From Oribacterium sp. UBA4274 (GTDB taxonomy: Bacteria > Bacillota > Clostridia > Lachnospirales > Lachnospiraceae), in contig DGVW01000045.1 of assembly GCA_002396005.1 (NCBI GenBank), forward strand, positions 1 through 29,410: a DNA stretch of 29,410 nucleotides, given 5' to 3'. The notes beneath the pieces were generated by a model. The model saw only the letters and a program-made list of their open reading frames with translations. It made no database searches and was not told the origin of the DNA. The position numbers were made by a program, and so were the translations under genes. Of the stretch, positions 7,898 to 15,996 are shown one piece after another. Numbering within the stretch: position 1 is the first letter of the stretch; each line of letters starts with the position of its first letter.

Positions 7898-8830
7898 CTA
7901 AATCCTGAGCTTCAGCTTCTGAGGTATACAGTTCAGGAATATCTCGTTTAGCTTTCCTATAGACTCTCCATCGACATGAACCGGCAAGGCCCTTGTCGTA
8001 TGTATCTCTGCTTCCCGGCATCTGTAGAGATGAACACCGGTACGAGTAACATGCTTTCCGAAAAAGCTTGAAAACATGATATAGAACAGTCGCCACTTAT
8101 GCCTGGTACTTACTATGCAAATGTCTAAGTATCCATCCTTGCCGTTTGCCTCAGGACATACCTTATATCCGCCCTCAAAAGGATGAACATGGGAAGAAAT
8201 AAAAAGGATGTTGTTAAACTCATGTCGTTTTTCACCGTCAAGAATAACATAACCTCTGGTAGGTTTCAGTCTGATACACTCGCGCAGAACCGTCCTCAGG
8301 TAGCTAAGCTGCTTTATCCTGTAAAACTTGCCCTTTTTCTGCTCACAGTTACACTTTTCATCATAAAGATCGTAGAAGATAGCTGCATCCAGTCCCATAC
8401 CTGAACTGATCGCAAATCTGCGGTTCATAGATGAACAGTTGAGAACACCGTAATCCAGCAGAATCTCGTCAGAGTCATTGAACAATCTGTTAAGCTGAGC
8501 TTTGAGATTATACTTCCTGCGGAAAGAACGGGCAAAGTCATTGTCGGTTTTGGTAGGTATATACGCAAGAGATATCATGTTGCCATCCATGTTTATACCA
8601 TCTAAAACCTCATTGAGGGTACCTTCACCGCCTATCACCGTGATGGTCTTTTTTTCATTACATCTATAGGATAACTGATGAGCAAAATCTCGTGCATCAC
8701 CACTTTTTTCTGTTATATAGGCCTCAAAATTCTCGGCATTATGAGTTTTGTTCAAATATCTCAAAACCTTGTCCCAGATCACTCGTCCGCGACCATTTGA
8801 TGCCCGGGGATTGACTATAAAATAATACAT
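7898..8830 (-). CDS. Diacylglycerol/sphingosine kinase-like lipid kinase (DagK/YegS family)
   Basis: 310 residues. The start has GGAGG on the coding strand (8835-8839 in plus coordinates) four bases before the ATG. The N-terminal kinase domain opens with FIVNPRASNGRG and carries the nucleotide loop as GGEGTLNEV (67-75), where the family usually has GGDGTLNE. The next motif reads IPTKTDNDFAR where IPxGTGNDFAR is normal. The C-terminal beta-sandwich domain includes VCPEANGKDGYLDICIV and VHVDGE. The family phosphorylates diacylglycerol or related lipids at the membrane using ATP. The two motif changes leave the substrate or activity uncertain. It is convergent with ispF and divergent from htrA. 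Confidence 0.88.
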   Translation of the reverse strand: MYYFIVNPRASNGRGRVIWDKVLRYLNKTHNAENFEAYITEKSGDARDFAHQLSYRCNEKKTITVIGGEGTLNEVLDGINMDGNMISLAYIPTKTDNDFARSFRRKYNLKAQLNRLFNDSDEILLDYGVLNCSSMNRRFAISSGMGLDAAIFYDLYDEKCNCEQKKGKFYRIKQLSYLRTVLRECIRLKPTRGYVILDGEKRHEFNNILFISSHVHPFEGGYKVCPEANGKDGYLDICIVSTRHKWRLFYIMFSSFFGKHVTRTGVHLYRCREAEIHTTRALPVHVDGESIGKLNEIFLNCIPQKLKLRI

Positions 8831-8854
8831 TTAACCTCCACTTTTCACATTGAG

Positions 8855-8863
8855 AGTATAGCA
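8855..8863 (-). promoter_or_regulatory. Extended -10 promoter of the lipid kinase gene
   Basis: The minus strand reads TGCTATACT, a good extended -10 element, about 25 bp before the start codon; no convincing -35 is visible. The predicted leader is under 20 nt and carries the GGAGG. Confidence 0.5.
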
Positions 8864-9001
8864 TCGAAAAACATTTTCATTTCTAAAAAGACTATAAAAT
8901 AAGTTCAAAATAACTTGTCTTAGACACAAATTGAACACAGAAAGAAACTAATATTATTGCAAGTATGAATCATGCGAAATGTTTTTTACGGAGGATATAT
9001 C

Positions 9002-10423
9002 ATGAAACGAGTAGCAGGAATTTTCTTTGGAGCACTTTTGTTTGGTGTCGTGGCAGGAGCGTCCATGGTCGGTGTCAATGTAGCAGCTCAGCGCGCAGGC
9101 ATAGCATATCAGCAGTCAGCTGAAGCAATCAGAGAAACACAGCCGGCGGAAAAAGAAGCTCCCAAAGATACTGAAGCAGCAAAAGAAACAGATGCTGCAA
9201 AGATACAGAATCAGCAGATCATAAATCAGGTCAGCAGTGTATCTCAGGTTGCCAAGTCTGCGATGCCGTCAGTTGTAGCCATCACAAACATGGTCAAGTA
9301 TCAGCAGAACGGATTTTCAATCTTCGGAAATTATCAGAATTATGAAACAGAAGTTCCGGCCAGTGGCTCAGGTGTAATCATTGGCAAGAATGACACAGAG
9401 CTCCTCATCCTTACCAACAACCATGTAGTAGAGTCCTCTGAATCTCTGTCAGTAACATTTATAGATGAAAAGACCATCGATGCAGAGATCAAGGGAACAG
9501 ACGCATCTGCAGACCTTGCACTCATTGCCATAAAGCTGGAGAACATCCCTTCCAAGACTATGGAAGCCATCTCCATCGCCGAGCTCGGAGACAGCGATGC
9601 GGTAGAGGTAGGCGATCAGGTAGTTGCCATAGGTAATGCTCTCGGTTACGGACAGTCAGTTACAACCGGTATCATCTCAGCCAAGAATAGAGATGTATCA
9701 ACAAACACAGGTACCGAGTCAGGTCTTTTACAGACTGATGCAGCCATCAATCCGGGTAACTCCGGCGGTGCACTTCTCAATATGAAGGGTGAGGTAATCG
9801 GTATAAATGTCGCCAAGTATTCATCCACTTCTATCGAGGGTATGGGATATTCAATTCCTTCTGCTAAGGCTAAGAAGGTAATAGACGCACTTTCAACATT
9901 GACAACACGTACAGATGTTCCTAAGGAAGAGAGAGGATACCTCGGAATCCAGGTCAAGAACATCGATGCACAGACAGCGGCAAGCTTTGGTATGCCTCAG
10001 GGTGTATTTATCTATAAGCACACCGAAGGTTCCAATGCAGAAAACTCCGAGCTCCATGACAAGGATATAATCACTGCCATCGATGGACAGGGTGTAACAA
10101 ACTTCACCGAGCTTTCAACTCTTCTTGCCAAGTATCGTGCAGGTGAGACTGTTACTGTAACAGTACAGAGACCAAACGGTGATAAATATGATGAAGTAAA
10201 GGTTTCAGTAGTACTCGGTTCAGCAGATTCTTCTGACACAAACAAGTCATCAGACAACCAGAGTCAGGAAAATGATCCTTTCTCAAGAAACGGTGGAAAC
10301 AATAATGACTCCAACGATTCATCAGATAGTCAGAATGGTCAGGGAGACAATAACGGCAGATCCTTCAGCGAAGAGGATCTCTGGAAGACATTTGAAGAGT
10401 TCTTCAATCAGTATCAGAGATAA
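9002..10423 (+). CDS. htrA: HtrA/DegP-like membrane-anchored serine protease
   Basis: 473 residues. N-terminal membrane anchor (about 5-28: GIFFGALLFGVVAGASMVGV), a charged Ala/Glu/Lys linker, a trypsin-like domain, one PDZ domain (about 310-400), and a Ser/Asn/Asp/Gly-rich tail ending EDLWKTFEEFFNQYQR. The catalytic triad is visible: H141 (TNNHVV), D171 (ADLALI) and S254 (GNSGG). The family degrades or refolds damaged proteins outside the membrane and is often stress-induced. The start is the ATG with GGAGG at 8990-8994; an upstream in-frame ATG at 8972 would add ten residues and straddle that site. Upstream DNA has short dyads (TGTC-TTA-GACA, AAGTT-N6-AACTT) that could be regulatory. Confidence 0.94.
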   Translation: MKRVAGIFFGALLFGVVAGASMVGVNVAAQRAGIAYQQSAEAIRETQPAEKEAPKDTEAAKETDAAKIQNQQIINQVSSVSQVAKSAMPSVVAITNMVKYQQNGFSIFGNYQNYETEVPASGSGVIIGKNDTELLILTNNHVVESSESLSVTFIDEKTIDAEIKGTDASADLALIAIKLENIPSKTMEAISIAELGDSDAVEVGDQVVAIGNALGYGQSVTTGIISAKNRDVSTNTGTESGLLQTDAAINPGNSGGALLNMKGEVIGINVAKYSSTSIEGMGYSIPSAKAKKVIDALSTLTTRTDVPKEERGYLGIQVKNIDAQTAASFGMPQGVFIYKHTEGSNAENSELHDKDIITAIDGQGVTNFTELSTLLAKYRAGETVTVTVQRPNGDKYDEVKVSVVLGSADSSDTNKSSDNQSQENDPFSRNGGNNNDSNDSSDSQNGQGDNNGRSFSEEDLWKTFEEFFNQYQR

Positions 10424-10436
10424 TGAGTTAATCCGT

Positions 10437-10467
10437 GAGTCCGGCAGTGATGCCGGGCTCATTTTTT
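10437..10467 (+). terminator. Terminator after htrA
   Basis: GAGTCCGGCA (10437-10446) pairs with TGCCGGGCTC (10451-10460) including one G-T pair. The loop is GTGA and a run of six T follows from 10462. Confidence 0.93.
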
Positions 10468-10506
10468 ACAATTCAGACGATTTCAGATTTATACAGAGGG
10501 CAATGG

Positions 10507-10556
10507 GCCAAATAACAAGGCCTGACATTATGCCAAATAACAAGGCCTGACATTAT
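10507..10556 (+). repeat. Perfect 25-bp tandem duplication upstream of cysS
   Basis: Two identical, directly adjacent 25-bp units (10507-10531 and 10532-10556), each starting GCCAAATAACAAGG and ending CTGACATTAT. The second copy ends on the first base of the cysS -35 hexamer. It is non-coding. Confidence 0.97.
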
Positions 10557-10584
10557 TGACGCATTCCCACTAAATGATTAAAAT
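10556..10584 (+). promoter_or_regulatory. cysS promoter
   Basis: TTGACG (10556-10561), a 17-nt spacer and TAAAAT (10579-10584). The predicted start is near 10591, leaving a leader of about 90 nt. That is too short for a T-box, and no T-box AGGGTGGNACCGCG-like core is seen. Confidence 0.72.
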
Positions 10585-10658
10585 AAATTCCGTATAGCCT
10601 ACGGAGATGTCGGCTTTTCAAGACTCAAACTGATAGAATCAGATCACTAACTGTTTGA

Positions 10659-10676
10659 CCTCCGGAGGCAAAGGAG
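10659..10676 (+). promoter_or_regulatory. cysS ribosome-binding site beside a CCTCCGGAGG palindrome
   Basis: The palindrome at 10659-10668 carries both a GGAGG and its complement; the likely Shine-Dalgarno AAGGAG follows at 10671-10676, five bases before the ATG at 10682. The CCTCC arm could pair with either purine-rich site. The site also fixes the start, ruling against an in-frame TTG at 10655. Confidence 0.6.
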
Positions 10677-10681
10677 AAATT

Positions 10682-12088
10682 ATGAAGATTTTCAATACTA
10701 TGACACGTATGAAGGAAGAGTTCAAACCGATTGAACCCGGCAAGATCCGCATGTACGTTTGCGGTCCTACCGTCTATAACTTCATCCATATCGGTAATGC
10801 CCGTCCAATGATTGTTTTTGATACATTCCGCAGATACATGGAGTATCAGGGCTATAAAGTAACTTATGTTTCAAACTATACAGATGTAGACGATAAGATC
10901 ATCAAGGAAGCCAATGAGGAGGGTGTTGAATGTTCCGACATCACCAAGAGATATATCGCTGAAGTTGAGAAGGATATGTCTGACCTCAACATCGAAGAGG
11001 CTGTTCACCCTAAGGCAACAGAAGAGATTCAGGGCATGATCGATCTCATCGATACACTTATCAAGAAGGACAGTGCCTACGTTGCCAAGGACGGAACTGT
11101 TTACTTTGATACAACTGCATTCAAGAATTACGGTGAGCTCAGTCACAAGAACATCGACGAGCTTCAGTCCGGTTTCCGTGACCTCAAGGTTTCCGGCGAG
11201 GATGGCAAGAGAACATCAACAGATTTCGTTCTCTGGAAGCCGAAGAAAATGGGAGAGCCTTACTGGGAGTCACCATGGTGTGAGGGACGTCCGGGCTGGC
11301 ATACCGAGTGCTGCGTAATGGCGCCTAAATACTGCGGCGGACAGCTTGATATCCATGCAGGCGGTGAGGACCTTATCTTCCCTCATCATGAGAATGAGAT
11401 CGCCCAGTATGAGATGGCTCACGGTGAGAAATTTGCAAACTACTGGATGCATAACGCATTTATCAATATCAACAACCAGAAGATGTCCAAGTCCCTCGGA
11501 AACTTCTTTACAGTACGCGATATCACTTCTCAGTATGATCCTCGTGTACTCCGTTTCTACATGTTGAGCGCTCACTATCGTAATCCGCTCAATTTCTCAA
11601 GAGACCTTATGGACAGCGCCAAGACATCCCTCGAGCGTATCCAGACAGCCATAGAGCGTCTCCGTGAGTTCAGCGCACAGACAACAGGCGAGGCCCTCAC
11701 AAAGGAAGAACAGGAAGTTATGAAGAACATTGATGCACAGCAGGATATGTTCAACCAGAAGATGGATGATGACCTCAACACTGCCGATGCTATCACAGCT
11801 ATCTTTGAGCTTGTGAAGATTGCCAATGTTTCTGTCACAGCAGAAAGCACAAAGGCACTGGTAGACTACACTCTCGGAAAGCTTGAGTTACTTATGGGCG
11901 TACTTGGTATCAGAACCGTAGTAGAAAAGGACGATCTGGACGCAGAGGTAGAGAAGCTCATCGAGGAGCGTCAGGCAGCACGTAAGGCCAAGGATTTTGC
12001 CAAGGCAGATGAGATAAGAGACAAGCTTCTCGAGATGGGCATCGTACTGAAGGATACACGCGAAGGCGTTAAATGGAGCAGAGCTTAA
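10682..12088 (+). CDS. cysS: Cysteinyl-tRNA synthetase
   Basis: 468 residues, normal length. Class I synthetase that charges tRNA-Cys with cysteine in the cytoplasm. The HIGH motif reads HIGN (36-39) and the KMSKS loop KMSKSLGNF begins at 267. Zinc ligands are C27 (VCGPTVYN), C210 (WHTECC), H235 and E239 (FPHHENE). The C-terminal anticodon-binding part ends with a RQAARKAKDFAKADEIRDKL segment typical of CysRS. The Shine-Dalgarno AAGGAG is five bases upstream. It leads a three-gene unit with mrnC (7-nt gap) and rlmB, a common Firmicutes arrangement linking tRNA charging and RNA processing. Confidence 0.98.
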   Translation: MKIFNTMTRMKEEFKPIEPGKIRMYVCGPTVYNFIHIGNARPMIVFDTFRRYMEYQGYKVTYVSNYTDVDDKIIKEANEEGVECSDITKRYIAEVEKDMSDLNIEEAVHPKATEEIQGMIDLIDTLIKKDSAYVAKDGTVYFDTTAFKNYGELSHKNIDELQSGFRDLKVSGEDGKRTSTDFVLWKPKKMGEPYWESPWCEGRPGWHTECCVMAPKYCGGQLDIHAGGEDLIFPHHENEIAQYEMAHGEKFANYWMHNAFININNQKMSKSLGNFFTVRDITSQYDPRVLRFYMLSAHYRNPLNFSRDLMDSAKTSLERIQTAIERLREFSAQTTGEALTKEEQEVMKNIDAQQDMFNQKMDDDLNTADAITAIFELVKIANVSVTAESTKALVDYTLGKLELLMGVLGIRTVVEKDDLDAEVEKLIEERQAARKAKDFAKADEIRDKLLEMGIVLKDTREGVKWSRA

Positions 12089-12095
12089 GCTTTTT

Positions 12096-12626
12096 ATGTC
12101 AGATAATATTTTTGAACTCTATAAAGAAAAATTAAATCTTAAAGCGGTGGACCCGGTCACGACTTCACCGCTTATTCTTGCGTATATCGGAGACTGCGTT
12201 TATGATCTTGCGGTTCGTGAGTATGTGGTGTCCCATTATCCGGGATCGGTCAACTACATTAACCGTACAAAAACAGAATTTGTCTGTGCGCATGCCCAGT
12301 CAGAGATCATGGGCTATATGATAGGCAGGAACTACCTCACTGATGAGGAGATGAGTATATACAGACGCGGAAGGAACCAGAAGTCTGTGACTCACAGCAA
12401 GAACAGCTCTATACAGGAGTATCGTCGTGCCACCGGTTTTGAAGCCCTTGTCGGTTTTCTCTATGTAACAGGTCAGTATGAGAGACTTTTGGAATTTGAG
12501 TCAATGGGTATAAACCACCTGCAGGATTTGAAAGACAAGTACGGAAAGGTAAAGTATTCCGAAGAGTCACATCCTATCGAAAGTAACATCACGGATGAAG
12601 ACGAAGAGGATTCATCCATTTTTTGA
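12096..12626 (+). CDS. mrnC: Mini-ribonuclease III
   Basis: 176 residues. Carries the RNase III catalytic fold without a double-stranded-RNA-binding domain. The N-terminal acidic helix reads YIGDCVYDLAVREYV, then there is YRRGRNQKS, and the second catalytic segment is ATGFEALVGFLYV. In Bacillus the enzyme matures 23S rRNA ends. The gene is seven bases after cysS with no good Shine-Dalgarno, suggesting translational coupling. The C-terminal 20 residues are acidic and poorly conserved in character. It is adjacent to a 23S rRNA methyltransferase, consistent with a ribosome-maturation role. Confidence 0.95.
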   Translation: MSDNIFELYKEKLNLKAVDPVTTSPLILAYIGDCVYDLAVREYVVSHYPGSVNYINRTKTEFVCAHAQSEIMGYMIGRNYLTDEEMSIYRRGRNQKSVTHSKNSSIQEYRRATGFEALVGFLYVTGQYERLLEFESMGINHLQDLKDKYGKVKYSEESHPIESNITDEDEEDSSIF

Positions 12627-12653
12627 ATTATCTATCATCAGAAAGGTCTTCAT

Positions 12654-13397
12654 ATGAGAGACGAAGAATTTACAGTCATCGGTCGTAATCCTGTTATCGA
12701 GGCATTCAGAGCAGGTAAAGCAGTAGACCGTTTATTTTTACAGGATGGTGTTCATGACGGACCTATCTCAACCATCCTGAGAGAGGCCAAAAAGGCCGGC
12801 ATCAAGCCTGAGTTTGTAAAGAAAGATCGCCTTGATGAGATTGCCGGACAGGGATCTCATCAGGGTGTTATCGCTTATCTTGCAGCCTTCCACTACAGCA
12901 CAGTAGAGGAAATTCTGGAGTATGCAAGAAGCAAAAACGAGAGTCCTTTTATCTTTATACTTGATGGCATCGAGGACCCACACAACCTCGGCGCTATGAT
13001 CCGTACCGCCAACCTCGCAGGTGCTCATGGCGTTATCATTCGCGAGAGGCGTGCAGTAGGACTCACTTCAACAGTAGCCAAAACTTCAGCCGGTGCTTTG
13101 GAGCATACAAGGGTTGCCAAGGTAACAAATATCGGACAGACCATCGAAGATCTCAAAAAAGAGGGCCTCTGGTTCGTTTGCGCCGATATGGGCGGTGAGA
13201 CTATGTATCGCCTGAATCTGAAGGGAGCCATCGGTCTCGTTATCGGCAACGAGGGAGAGGGTGTATCAAGGCTTGTTAAGGAGAAGTGCGACATGGTGGC
13301 ATCTATTCCGATGTTTGGAGATATTGATTCTCTCAATGCATCTGTTGCATGCGGTGTACTGGCATACGAGATAGTCCGTCAGAGACTTAACGGATAA
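12654..13397 (+). CDS. rlmB: 23S rRNA 2'-O-methyltransferase, TrmH/RlmB family
   Basis: 247 residues. The N-terminal substrate-binding domain (about 1-80) is followed by a SPOUT catalytic domain. Motif 1 is LDGIEDPHNLGAMIRTA with the catalytic-loop Asn and Arg, motif 2 is GLVIGNEGEGVSR and motif 3 is IPMFGDIDSLNASVACGV. SPOUT enzymes use S-adenosylmethionine bound in a knotted fold. RlmB modifies G2251 of 23S rRNA in E. coli; the precise target here is inferred from family resemblance. A GAAAGG Shine-Dalgarno lies upstream. Last gene of the cysS unit, followed by a terminator. Confidence 0.93.
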   Translation: MRDEEFTVIGRNPVIEAFRAGKAVDRLFLQDGVHDGPISTILREAKKAGIKPEFVKKDRLDEIAGQGSHQGVIAYLAAFHYSTVEEILEYARSKNESPFIFILDGIEDPHNLGAMIRTANLAGAHGVIIRERRAVGLTSTVAKTSAGALEHTRVAKVTNIGQTIEDLKKEGLWFVCADMGGETMYRLNLKGAIGLVIGNEGEGVSRLVKEKCDMVASIPMFGDIDSLNASVACGVLAYEIVRQRLNG

Positions 13398-13415
13398 ACC
13401 GGAATATAAACTATG

Positions 13416-13446
13416 AAAGTCGGGCATAGCGTCCGGCTTTTATTAT
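13416..13446 (+). terminator. Terminator after rlmB
   Basis: AAAGTCGGGC (13416-13425) pairs with GTCCGGCTTT (13431-13440) with G-T pairs and a five-base loop, followed by TATTATT. Confidence 0.8.
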
Positions 13447-13515
13447 TGAAAAAAATAACGTATTCTATTGGATGAAGTTTTAAATTGGATTTAATTACAT
13501 ATAACGAGGCATAAA

Positions 13516-14235
13516 ATGGAAAGCAAAAAGGAAAAACCGGTATATCTGGAATGTGAAAAACTATGGGTATTTAATGCTCTTATATTTGTTGGCGGTTACT
13601 ACGGTGCCTATACCTACAATCTGAGAGGAGGCGTTTTCTGTAATGCCCAGACCGCCAATATGGTGCTGTTCGCCATGCATCTCGGCGAAAGGGACTACCT
13701 AAAGGCCGCCTACTATCTGCTGCCTTTTACTGCCTACTTTGGAGGCATCGTCATCTCCGAGATACTGGCTTACGAGATCAAAAGACTGAAAATTGTGAGA
13801 TGGGATACACTACTTATCGAGATTGAAATCATTACCGTAATTTTGTTAGGACTTATGCCTAAGGAATGGCCGGATCAGCTCTGTCAGATAGCCCTGAACT
13901 TCATATGTGCCATGCAGTTCAACACCTTCCGTCAGGCAGAGGGCATAGGTATGGCCACAACCTTCTGCACCAATCACCTGCGTCAGTTCGGTTCCTTCCT
14001 GATAAGAGCATTAAGAACAGGCGATAAATCCAAGTGGCGTAAATGTATACTCCATGGCATCATGATTCTGCTTTTTGTATCAGGTGCCTTTGTTGGAACA
14101 CTTGGATGTAGTATCGCCGGATATCACTCAATCTGGGGCGCCGGAATAGTACTTCTTTTTATATTTGCACGACTTCTTTATGCTGACAGAACATACGAGA
14201 AGGACATGCTGAAACTGACTCCGAGAGGTCACTAA
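13516..14235 (+). CDS. DUF1275 (YoaK-type) membrane protein
   Basis: 239 residues with about six hydrophobic segments (near 18-35, 50-65, 70-92, 105-120, 180-200, 205-225). The DUF1275 landmarks are GGYYGAYTYNLRGGVF followed by CNAQTANMV, close to the family's GG.DAxTyl..g.vF.s.qTGN pattern, and the later FNTFRQAEG and TTFCTNHLRQFG segments. The function of the family is not established. It stands in a short unit before aroE with 56 bases between them. No strong promoter was recognised; a weak Shine-Dalgarno (ACGAGG) precedes the ATG. Confidence 0.85.
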   Translation: MESKKEKPVYLECEKLWVFNALIFVGGYYGAYTYNLRGGVFCNAQTANMVLFAMHLGERDYLKAAYYLLPFTAYFGGIVISEILAYEIKRLKIVRWDTLLIEIEIITVILLGLMPKEWPDQLCQIALNFICAMQFNTFRQAEGIGMATTFCTNHLRQFGSFLIRALRTGDKSKWRKCILHGIMILLFVSGAFVGTLGCSIAGYHSIWGAGIVLLFIFARLLYADRTYEKDMLKLTPRGH

Positions 14236-14291
14236 AACCATATTTATACACCTATACGGAGAAATCATATAACAGAAAGTAGAGGAACAAA

Positions 14292-15179
14292 ATGGAAATC
14301 TCAGGACACACAGGTATGATCTGCCTTTTAGGCAGCCCGGTAGCACACAGCTTATCACCTGCCATGCACAACGAAGCTTTCAAACAGCTTGATCTTGATT
14401 ACAGATATCTTGCCTTTGATGTAAAAGAAGGGGAGTTAAAAGGAGTTCTTGACAGCTTCAAGAAGATGGGAGTTCGTGGCTTCAACCTGACCATGCCACT
14501 GAAAACAGAGGCGGCTCACCTCTGCGATAGCTTAAGTCCTGCCGCAGACATCGCCGGTACAGTAAACACTGTAGTTATAGAAGCAGACGGTACTGCCATC
14601 GGCCATACTACCGATGGTATCGGCTTCACAGAATCAGCTCGTGAAGCGGGTGTAGACTATATCGGCAAGAAAGTGACTCTCATGGGTACAGGCGGTGCCG
14701 GGATAGCCATCCTGGTACAGTTAGCCCTTGACGGAGCGCGTGAAATATCGGTTTTTGAACGTTCTTCAAGCCGTTTCAAGGAGCGCACTGCTGAGGTAGT
14801 TAAAAAACTGAATGCCCGTACCTGCTGCAAGGTTTCTGTATATGATTATGATGATACACGGCTTCAACGTGAGATATCGGAATCAGTCCTCCTCATCAAT
14901 GCAACAAACATCGGTATGGCGCCAAACACAGAAGGTAATCTCATCAAGGATCCTTCATGGCTCACCACCCGCGCAGTTTGTCAGACCGAACCTCTTGCAG
15001 TTTCAGATGTTATCTATAATCCTCAGAAAACAAAACTCCTGGAGATGGCAGAGCAGTGCGGACTCAAGGCTTTTAACGGTATGTACATGCTGCTTTATCA
15101 GGGTGCTGCAGCATTTACTCTCTGGACCGGGGAGAAGATGCCGGTTGATATCATCAAAGAGAAATATTTCAACAGATAA
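14292..15179 (+). CDS. aroE: Shikimate dehydrogenase (AroE-family)
   Basis: 295 residues, slightly longer than E. coli AroE. Reduces 3-dehydroshikimate to shikimate with NAD(P)H in aromatic amino-acid synthesis. The substrate-binding SLSPAMHN near the N-terminus is canonical. The catalytic Lys K71 sits in FNLTMPLKTE, where most AroE have NVTIPHK, and the catalytic Asp D108 in GHTTDGIGF. The nucleotide loop reads GTGGAGIAI instead of GAGGAaRA, and NATNIGMAPN is near the usual NATPxGM. The deviations place it in a divergent AroE/YdiB-like subgroup, so quinate activity or NAD preference is possible. The Shine-Dalgarno is AGAGGA. Confidence 0.88.
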   Translation: MEISGHTGMICLLGSPVAHSLSPAMHNEAFKQLDLDYRYLAFDVKEGELKGVLDSFKKMGVRGFNLTMPLKTEAAHLCDSLSPAADIAGTVNTVVIEADGTAIGHTTDGIGFTESAREAGVDYIGKKVTLMGTGGAGIAILVQLALDGAREISVFERSSSRFKERTAEVVKKLNARTCCKVSVYDYDDTRLQREISESVLLINATNIGMAPNTEGNLIKDPSWLTTRAVCQTEPLAVSDVIYNPQKTKLLEMAEQCGLKAFNGMYMLLYQGAAAFTLWTGEKMPVDIIKEKYFNR

Positions 15180-15298
15180 CATTTTTACGGTTACATTTTT
15201 TAATTTCATTTCTTCTTTTTATTGCAATATTTCACAAAATAAGAGAAAATACAAATAGGGTATTATGTTTAAATACACAAATGGAAGGGATGATAATT

Positions 15299-15541
15299 AT
15301 GAAACGTAGTATATGTTTACCAAATGTAGAATCCGTCACGGAGTTCGTCAGAGCAACCGAATCAAACAGATGTCATGTGACTGTCACCAAGAATGGCTGT
15401 TCTTATGGTGTGGATGGCCGGTCAATAGTCGGTATGATGGTATTTGTCGGAGACAGACTCCAGGTTGACATAGATGATTGCTCCGATGAACTGATTCATA
15501 TGCTTAATAAGTATGCAATCGAAGAGAAAACAAGTGCGTGA
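15299..15541 (+). CDS. HPr-like small protein without the phosphorylatable histidine
   Basis: 80 residues. It follows the HPr pattern in its second half: VTVTKNGCSYGVDGRSIVGMM matches the normal nGk.vnakSImGvmsL region, then GDRLQVDID and a final helix with DELIHMLNKY. The N-terminal loop that should read GLHARPA is replaced by NVESVTEFV, so the His15 phospho-acceptor is missing, although a Ser equivalent to the regulatory Ser46 is present. It therefore cannot be a standard PTS phosphocarrier; a regulatory or structural role is possible. The start at 15299 has AAGGGA upstream; an in-frame ATG at 15281 would add six residues over that site. Monocistronic. Confidence 0.72.
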   Translation: MKRSICLPNVESVTEFVRATESNRCHVTVTKNGCSYGVDGRSIVGMMVFVGDRLQVDIDDCSDELIHMLNKYAIEEKTSA

Positions 15542-15566
15542 TTTTATATTAACAAAACTCAATGTA

Positions 15567-15610
15567 CAAAAAGAGCCCCTTGCCTGATGAAGGCAAGGGG
15601 CTCCTTTTGT
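15567..15610. terminator. Strong two-way terminator between the HPr-like gene and tRNA-Thr
   Basis: A perfect 13-bp stem, GAGCCCCTTGCCT (15573-15585) with AGGCAAGGGGCTC (15591-15603), has loop GATGA. It is extended by CAAAA/TTTTG on either side of one mismatch, giving a T-tract on both strands. Confidence 0.93.
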
Positions 15611-15636
15611 TTCCGATGCAAAATTGCAATAAAAAA

Positions 15637-15709
15637 AGCTGGTAACCGGAATCGGACCGGTGACCTCCGCACTACCAATGCGACGCACTACCGACTGTGC
15701 TATACCAGC
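15637..15709 (-). tRNA. tRNA-Thr (anticodon GGT)
   Basis: A 73-nt cloverleaf on the minus strand. The acceptor stem is GCTGGTA/TACCAGC (7 bp), the D-stem GCAC/GTGC with AGTCGGTA loop, and the anticodon stem TCGCA/TGCGG with loop TTGGTAG, giving anticodon GGT (reads ACC/ACU). The variable loop is AGGTC and the T-stem ACCGG/CCGGT. CCA is not encoded and the discriminator is T. The T-loop reads TCCGATT, so position 55 is C instead of the near-universal T. It is followed by a T7 stretch on its own strand. Confidence 0.92.
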
Positions 15710-15736
15710 TTGTGTCTCATAAATGAGAACTAGTTA

Positions 15737-15765
15737 AATTTAGCACATGAACATAATAAAGTCAA
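15737..15765 (-). promoter_or_regulatory. Promoter of tRNA-Thr
   Basis: On the minus strand, TTGACT (15765-15760), a 17-nt spacer and TAAATT (15742-15737), about 28 bp before the mature tRNA 5' end. Confidence 0.75.
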
Positions 15766-15996
15766 ATTATATTTTCATACTGCACAACTTTTTATAGAGC
15801 ATTTTATCCTCAGCAATGAGTATAAACAAATCCACGTCAGATAAATAGTGTTATTTATACAATAAATCGCCATTTGTACGCATCTTATTATTCATTTTGT
15901 ATAAATGCCGTATGATTAATTATAGGGATGTAGATGTAATGCACATTTAATCATTTGCTACCCATATGCATTTACGTCTATTTCAGGGTGCGGGAT

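Noticed and set aside
8183..8404. 73-codon plus-strand frame inside the lipid kinase gene
   Set aside because: Antisense to a well-supported family protein, with no Shine-Dalgarno or recognisable domain.
10272..10550. 92-codon plus-strand frame overlapping the end of htrA and running into the repeats
   Set aside because: Out of frame with htrA, crosses its terminator and has no domain.
10591..10681. T-box riboswitch before cysS
   Set aside because: Leader is only about 90 nt, with no conserved T-box core and no terminator in the leader.
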